From the NCBI GenBank assembly GCA_964404075.1, contig CAYOIM010000022.1, positions 1 through 16,782 of the forward strand: a DNA stretch of 16,782 nucleotides, written 5' to 3'. The position numbers were made by a program, and so were the translations under genes. This DNA comes from CAYTED01 sp964404075 (GTDB taxonomy: Bacteria; Patescibacteriota; Minisyncoccia; Moranbacterales; UBA1568). How positions within the stretch are numbered: position 1 is the stretch's first letter; each line of letters opens with the position of its first letter. This document shows positions 13,206-16,782 of the stretch, in pieces. The notes below the pieces were generated by a model, which ran no database searches, was not told where the DNA came from, and worked only from the letters and a program-made list of their open reading frames with translations.

Positions 13206-14393
13206 ATGAACAACGCACTACGAACCATTCTCGGAGTTTTCGGAATCGGCTGGAATGAGTATCTCCAGCATGTTCAGAACCCGGCGGAAGATATCTACCG
13301 GGAAGCGACCCGACGGATCATCATTCCGCTCGCCCTTTTCTTGGGCATCGGAATTGTCTGTAACCTGGTCGGATACCATGGCGTGAATTTCTACTTCGCG
13401 CTCGCCTTCACGGTGGTGGCGATTTGGATTTCGGTCCATCCGGACATTGTACTACCGGTAGGGGTTATCGGCGGGGCAATTGGAGGAGTAAGGAAGCGCT
13501 CCCTGCAGGGAATAATCGACGGCGGGGACGATTTCCTCAAAGGGTATGCGGCTGCCGTGCAGTTTATTCTCCTCTGGGGAAATATCCTTTTCCTCATCCT
13601 CGCCATTATCTCATTCCGAGAAAACTGGCATGAGCTCTTCGCCGCGATGGCCATCGGCATTGCCTGCGCGCTCATCGTCGACCGCCTCAAGTGGTCCGGA
13701 AAGCTGTTTTACAAGACAGTCTTTCTGGTGCTCGCCGTGTCAGGTGCTTGGATCATCGTTTCCAACATGATCCCAAGTGCCTTGATCGTAAAAGTTGGAT
13801 TCAACCCCGACCATTTCACCATCAAAGGGTCCGAGCTGAAGGCAGAGAGCATCCTCAAGCTTCACAAGAGGAACGCCGACCAGAAGATAGAGGATCAACT
13901 TTCGGTGTACGAGAAAAAAGTACGCCGTGGCGAAACCCTCACGCCCTCCGAAGAACTCCTTATCCGGACGAGCCGGCAAGGACTCCAAGAAGGTGGGGTT
14001 CTGAAGGGTATCAAAGAACCCTTCCTCGGAAGTGAACGAGTGTATACAATTCAATCGCTTTCCGGTGGAACAATCTGTGGACTCGAGCCTCTCCAGCGGT
14101 ATCGGTTCGCAGTAAGCGGGGAAATTTCCGTCATCGATTCTGATGGCGAAGTCTCCATGAAGCCACTCAATGGATCGGCTGGCGACCCCAAGGGAGAAGC
14201 AATTCCCGGACCCCACACGAAACTGTGGGCGTTCATGATCGGAAATGCTATCCCTGACGACGGCGAATTTCAAGCCGACGGAAAGGGATGCGCGAAAGTA
14301 GGGCTGAACCTGAATGCCTCACGGCAAACAGCGTTTCGCCTCACGAGCTCGCAGCAGATTCGAATCACTCTTTACACCGGACCCCGACTGTAG
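13206..14393 (+). CDS. Unknown multi-pass membrane protein with lectin-like C-terminal domain
   Basis: 395 aa, ATG chosen because AAGGAG lies 8 nt upstream. About five hydrophobic segments (37-57, 60-78, 115-137, 142-160, 167-189) plus a Gly/Val-rich stretch at 82-95. Residues 195-300 are soluble and charged (KKVRRGETLTPSEELL). The last 90 residues (about 308-395) follow the order seen in PA-IL/LecA-type galactose-binding beta-sandwiches: RFAVSGEISV, a Gly/Pro/Asp loop, a LWAFMIGN strand and a final SSQQIRITLYTGP strand. The calcium-site residues were not verified, so lectin activity is only a suggestion. It is the second gene of the operon after the tail-anchored protein and is followed by a strong terminator. 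It may act with its partner at the envelope. Confidence 0.78.
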   Translation: MNNALRTILGVFGIGWNEYLQHVQNPAEDIYREATRRIIIPLALFLGIGIVCNLVGYHGVNFYFALAFTVVAIWISVHPDIVLPVGVIGGAIGGVRKRSLQGIIDGGDDFLKGYAAAVQFILLWGNILFLILAIISFRENWHELFAAMAIGIACALIVDRLKWSGKLFYKTVFLVLAVSGAWIIVSNMIPSALIVKVGFNPDHFTIKGSELKAESILKLHKRNADQKIEDQLSVYEKKVRRGETLTPSEELLIRTSRQGLQEGGVLKGIKEPFLGSERVYTIQSLSGGTICGLEPLQRYRFAVSGEISVIDSDGEVSMKPLNGSAGDPKGEAIPGPHTKLWAFMIGNAIPDDGEFQADGKGCAKVGLNLNASRQTAFRLTSSQQIRITLYTGPRL

Positions 14394-14402
14394 AGAGACT
14401 CA

Positions 14403-14442
14403 AAACGGGCAAGCATGTATCATTATGCTTCGCCCGTTTTTT
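14403..14442. terminator. Bidirectional terminator after the unknown operon
   Basis: AAACGGGC...AGCAT pairs with ATGCT...GCCCGTTT around a short loop, with one small bulge, followed on the plus strand by six T and on the minus strand by four T. It separates the convergent unknown operon and the pilin-like gene. Confidence 0.85.
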
Positions 14443-14458
14443 CATTTCTCTATATTTT

Positions 14459-15199
14459 TTATGAAAAAAATGCGACAATTTGCTTCACGAGAATAAGTGC
14501 CGCCATAACGATGGCGATACCGATGAGCGCGTTCTTCACGATATCCCGACCCGTTTCAGCCCGTTTGGTATCGCCTCCGGCGGTCATATACGCTATCCCG
14601 CCGATGAGGAGCATGATAACCGCGATGATACCGACGATACCGAGGAGGAATTCGAGGGTCTTCATCGCGATCTGTGTGAGGGAGAGCGCGTTCTGAAGTT
14701 GCGCCGGAGTATCCTTCCCGCCGACGATGGTATACACTTCCTTCAGGAACGACGGTGCCGCGACGACGACCGCGAGGCCAATGAGAGCACCGGTGATAGC
14801 GCCCTTCGCCGTCGTCATGAGTCCGCTATTGCCCGCCGAGATGACATAGAGCGTGCCCCCGATGACGATGGCGAGTATCGCGAGGACGACGACGATATTC
14901 TGCACTGCCCCCATCACCGATGCGACGAACCCTTCGACGGTATCGTACTGCAATGGATTGGTGATGGTAATGGAGGTCGAACCGCCGGTAGTGGCGGCTG
15001 GTGCAGAAGCACAGCAAGAAGAAGTTGAACCAGCACAAGAAGAGGGAGAGAGAAGTCGTTCAGAAGAAGCGCATGTGTCCTTGCAGACTCCCGACTGTAC
15101 CCCAACCGTACATGCTCCCGCCAAAACATTCTGCACACCCACAGAGAAGAAAAGTACCGCGAGGGCGAGCGTCATGATTATTTTTTTTCTGAAAATCAT
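14459..15199 (-). CDS. Pilin-like protein with two VirB2/TrbC-type modules
   Basis: 246 aa from the ATG at 15199 (longer open frame above it runs through a palindromic repeat). A signal peptide is clear: basic FRKK, hydrophobic core to about residue 25, then VLA-GA for cleavage near 27. A six-cysteine module follows (C30, C39, C43, C55, C62, C63; spacing C-x8-C-x3-C-x11-C-x6-CC). After a Thr/Ser linker come two homologous-looking hydrophobic modules, about 99-160 and 179-245. Each has a helix, a Gly-Gly-x-x-Tyr-hinge with an Ala-Gly turn, and a second helix, as in VirB2/TrbC conjugative pilins. It is likely membrane-embedded or assembled on the surface. Start: no SD; the ATG lies 8 nt after palindromic copy 4. 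Same strand as the next pilin-like gene upstream. Confidence 0.85.
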   Translation of the reverse strand: MIFRKKIIMTLALAVLFFSVGVQNVLAGACTVGVQSGVCKDTCASSERLLSPSSCAGSTSSCCASAPAATTGGSTSITITNPLQYDTVEGFVASVMGAVQNIVVVLAILAIVIGGTLYVISAGNSGLMTTAKGAITGALIGLAVVVAAPSFLKEVYTIVGGKDTPAQLQNALSLTQIAMKTLEFLLGIVGIIAVIMLLIGGIAYMTAGGDTKRAETGRDIVKNALIGIAIVMAALILVKQIVAFFS

Positions 15200-15207
15200 A
15201 AGGGAGG

Positions 15208-15250
15208 AAACAGCCGGTCGTTCCGCCTGCGGGCGGTGCATCCGCTGTTT
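15208..15250 (+). repeat. Palindromic element, copy 4
   Basis: CGGTCG, TT, CCGCC, loop TGC, GGGCGG, TG, CATCCG, flanked by AAACAGC and GCTGTTT which also pair. One arm carries a CGACC-to-CATCC change relative to the other copies. It lies between the two pilin-like genes, 8 nt before the start codon of the downstream one. Confidence 0.8.
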
Positions 15251-15331
15251 CTAAAAAATACACGAAAAAACCATTTCCTTCATTCTCTATTTCCTATTTT
15301 CCATTTTCTATATTCTACATTCTCTAATTTT
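15251..15331 (-). other. Purine-rich (minus strand) linker between pilin-like genes
   Basis: On the minus strand this is a low-complexity run of GAAAAT, GGAAAATAGG and AGAGAATG words with almost no C. No gene, terminator or promoter is recognised. It resembles the low-complexity linkers elsewhere in the window in style but not in sequence. Confidence 0.35.
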
Positions 15332-15336
15332 CCCCA

Positions 15337-16359
15337 TCAGAATATCCAAGCTCCTGAGAGCACTCCCTGAATCGCACGGATGATGATGAGGGCGGAGAGG
15401 GCGACGACGACACCGATGATGGCATACTGCATGTTCGCTTTCGCCTGCTTCGCCATCTCTTCACTCGCACCGGCGAGGAGGTACTGGATACCGGAGACGA
15501 CGAAGGCGATGATGGCGACGAAGCCGACGATATAGAGGAGCCATTGCATGAGATTCCGGATGAGGGCTGATACTTGTATATCGGAGAGTCCGGTGTCGGC
15601 TCTCGTGGGGATGTAGAGACCTTGCCCACCCGATGGACCGGTGGCAGGTCCCGTAGCAGGAAGTCGGTTCGATCCGATAGCACCACCTCCTGCAGGAGGA
15701 GTACCAGTAGTTGAGGGAGTGGGAGAGGGAGCACCTCCCCCCCTACAACACACACCGAAACCACCATCACAGGTTCCGCTTGAAGTTCCAGAACAGCTCG
15801 AAGCACAAGTATATCCAGATGCACATTCACTTCCACCAGCGCTACCACTCAAAGGCCTACCAGTTGCCGGATTATAAGTACATGCTACTTCGGTACCAAA
15901 GCTATCATAACATTTCGATCCGCTACTCGTACCCCCTGCCGGTCCGCTTCCGCTCGTTTTACAACAAACACCAAAGCCGCCATCACATTCTCCGCCAGAA
16001 ACTCCGCTACAACTTGAAGAACAGGTATACCCACTCGCACACTCACTTCCGCTTGTAGTGCTTCCGCTTGGAGTACTCCCTGCTGATTCACCACTTGTTG
16101 GATTAGCAAGTCCGGTAGCTCGTGCAGGTTCACTCGTACAACAAGTAAACTCGAAATCAGTACCGCAATCCGAAGACCAACTCTTTGTTCGTGATCCCGA
16201 ACAATCTCCACTCGCGATTATGCAAGTCCCCCGATACCCATTATTCCCCTCGCAAGCCGTCCCTGCCTCCGCAGAAGCGAGGCTCACCAAAGAGAGAAAA
16301 AACACCACCGAAAAAAGAGAAGTCCCAAGAAAAACCGCGAGGGAAAATTTTTGTTTCAT
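15337..16359 (-). CDS. Pilin-like protein with three cysteine modules and a VirB2-type C-terminus
   Basis: 340 aa. Signal peptide 1-30 (LASA-EA cleavage). Three six-cysteine modules ending in CC: 36-74, 107-133 and 179-205; the last two have identical spacing C-x5-C-x3-C-x7-C-x6-CC and nearly the same sequence (ECASGYTC, DGGFGVCC), with an extra Cys pair at 150/160. Gly/Ser/Thr/Pro-rich linkers follow. The C-terminal module (about 266-340) is VirB2/TrbC-like: hydrophobic helix, SGIQYLLAGAS hinge, AKQAKANMQ, second helix. The cysteines imply an oxidising location outside the membrane. ATG at 16359 has no SD; a promoter-like sequence is at 16390-16417. The stop is TGA. The Cys-rich part uses more A/T-ending codons than the C-terminal part. 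It is followed by a related gene at 14459-15199 and preceded by a paralog. Confidence 0.88.
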   Translation of the reverse strand: MKQKFSLAVFLGTSLFSVVFFLSLVSLASAEAGTACEGNNGYRGTCIIASGDCSGSRTKSWSSDCGTDFEFTCCTSEPARATGLANPTSGESAGSTPSGSTTSGSECASGYTCSSSCSGVSGGECDGGFGVCCKTSGSGPAGGTSSGSKCYDSFGTEVACTYNPATGRPLSGSAGGSECASGYTCASSCSGTSSGTCDGGFGVCCRGGGAPSPTPSTTGTPPAGGGAIGSNRLPATGPATGPSGGQGLYIPTRADTGLSDIQVSALIRNLMQWLLYIVGFVAIIAFVVSGIQYLLAGASEEMAKQAKANMQYAIIGVVVALSALIIIRAIQGVLSGAWIF

Positions 16360-16389
16360 AAGAAAAATGATGAATTACTCTTCCCCTTC

Positions 16390-16417
16390 ATTATCCCACA
16401 TATCCGGAAAAAGACAA
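16390..16417 (-). promoter_or_regulatory. Probable promoter of the 340-aa pilin-like gene
   Basis: -35 TTGTCT (16412-16417), 16-bp spacer, -10 GATAAT (16390-16395). Start near 16383 would give a leader of about 24 nt. Confidence 0.5.
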
Positions 16418-16491
16418 TTTTTTTCAACAATGAGTCTAGTGCTCCTGCCATTCAATATCCCCTCCTTTGTATTAAGGTCTCCGCGCGAAAA

Positions 16492-16598
16492 GAATCGCTA
16501 GAAATTCGAGGCTTACTAGAGAGGACAGAAGCTCCTCACAGGAGGAAGTGAAACGCCACTGAGGAGCTTCCATATGGTAAGCCCGAATTTCTCGATTC
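16492..16598. ncRNA. Nested stem-loop, possible structured RNA
   Basis: Outer stem GAATCG/CGATTC (16492-16497 with 16593-16598), then a CT bulge, then a 16-bp stem AGAAATTCG-GGCTTAC with one bulged A (16500-16516 with 16577-16592), then a perfect 11-bp stem GAAGCTCCTCA/TGAGGAGCTTC (16528-16538 with 16560-16570), closed by GTG/CAC around AAACGC. About 36 pairs in 107 nt is far beyond chance. No RNA family is recognised and the strand is unknown. It lies between two pilin paralogs, upstream of the promoter at 16390. Confidence 0.5.
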
Positions 16599-16622
16599 GT
16601 TCGCAGGAGAGAGTTTCTTTGG

Positions 16623-16654
16623 CATACTTTTCTTTGCGGTCAAAGAAAAGTATG
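16623..16654. repeat. Perfect 14-bp inverted repeat with CGGT loop
   Basis: CATACTTTTCTTTG and its exact reverse complement around CGGT. CTTT/AAAG extend it beyond a GG bulge. No T-run follows, so it is not an ordinary intrinsic terminator. Similar TACTTTTCTTTG/CAAAGAAAAGTA hairpins occur in unrelated bacteria. Confidence 0.75.
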
Positions 16655-16683
16655 AAAGGATTTGTTTGAAAAGAAACTGAAAC

Positions 16684-16718
16684 AGCGGTCGCACCGCTGA
16701 GACAGCGGAACGACCGCT
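16684..16718 (-). repeat. Palindromic element, copy 5
   Basis: In minus orientation AGCGGTCG, TT, CCGCT, loop, AGCGG, TG, CGACCGCT, followed by GTTTC. Its CGAGAG left flank matches that of copy 3. It lies 15 bp beyond the stop of the paralogous pilin gene. Confidence 0.85.
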
Positions 16719-16732
16719 CTCGGACGCCCCCA

Positions 16733-16782
16733 TCAGAATATCCAAGCTCCTGAGAGCACTCCCTGAATCGCACGGATGATGA
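16733..16782 (-). CDS. Third pilin-like gene, only the last 15 codons in window
   Basis: The 55 bp 16728-16782 are identical to 15332-15386, covering the end of the 340-aa pilin-like gene. The frame encodes IIRAIQGVLSGAWIF and stops with TGA. The rest lies beyond the window edge. This is a tandem paralog, or less likely an assembly artefact. Confidence 0.75.
   Translation of the reverse strand, partial: IIRAIQGVLSGAWIF

Noticed and set aside
15116..15120. Lipoprotein signal on the 246-aa pilin-like protein
   Set aside because: The sequence is LAGAC instead of LAGC or similar, so the Cys is one residue too far for a lipobox.
15197..15241. N-terminal extension of the 246-aa pilin-like protein by 14 residues
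   Set aside because: The extra codons lie inside palindromic copy 4 and would spoil the signal peptide.
16516..16773. 85-codon minus-strand open frame containing FFDRKEKYAKE
   Set aside because: It translates inverted repeats (16623-16654 and 16684-16718) and the paralog's end in the wrong frame; such peptides recur as artefacts of TACTTTTCTTTG hairpins.
1..16782. Alternative genetic code with UGA read as Gly or Trp
   Set aside because: The NfeD gene and the 340-aa pilin-like gene end at TGA in the expected position, and Trp is coded by TGG.

Overview
The window looks like part of a small-genome bacterium of the Patescibacteria (CPR) type. This rests on several weak signs taken together: short compact operons, many genes without a Shine-Dalgarno (SD) sequence, AT-rich low-complexity linkers between otherwise GC-moderate genes, and tandem VirB2/TrbC-like pilin genes with cysteine-rich ectodomains. 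The lineage is inference. UGA acts as a stop (the NfeD and pilin genes end in TGA), so the UGA=Gly code of Gracilibacteria/SR1 is not in use.

Layout. Positions 1-1886 (minus strand) hold a membrane-microdomain cluster: a small cold-shock-fold-like protein, an NfeD-family membrane protein and a flotillin that runs off the left edge. Positions 2056-3317 hold tRNA-Gly(TCC), an FNR-like flavin reductase, tRNA-Pro(TGG), and directly upstream of that tRNA a tandem array of 91-bp units derived from the tRNA-Pro gene itself. The array is interrupted by 100 Ns, an assembly gap. Positions 3425-11968 are a housekeeping block: HU, RNase Y, divergent phosphoglycerate mutase (gpmI), then on the minus strand trigger factor-clpP, inorganic pyrophosphatase and nusA. 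Several good sigma70-type promoters can be read. nusA has a leader with a strong promoter, a 15-codon reading frame and a terminator-like hairpin right after the start site.

Positions 12000-16782 are accessory. A two-gene plus-strand operon of unrecognised membrane proteins (12373-14393) has its own promoter, an SD-sequestering hairpin and a terminator. Facing it on the minus strand are two pilin-like genes (14459-15199 and 15337-16359) and the 3' end of a third, whose visible 50 coding bases match the second exactly. Five copies of an oriented palindromic repeat are scattered through this part. They keep an internal TT/TG mismatch while their stems change in compensating pairs. A separate 107-bp nested stem-loop (16492-16598) lies between the pilin paralogs.

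How the genes work together: NusA, RNase Y, HU, trigger factor, ClpP, Ppa and GpmI are core transcription, RNA decay, chromatin, proteostasis and metabolism functions. Flotillin/NfeD organise membrane; the VirB2-like proteins are probably exported or membrane-embedded subunits of a pilus or secretion-like surface structure. The most unusual things are the tRNA-Pro-derived array, the covarying palindrome family, the nusA leader and the clip-domain-like cysteine modules on the pilins.
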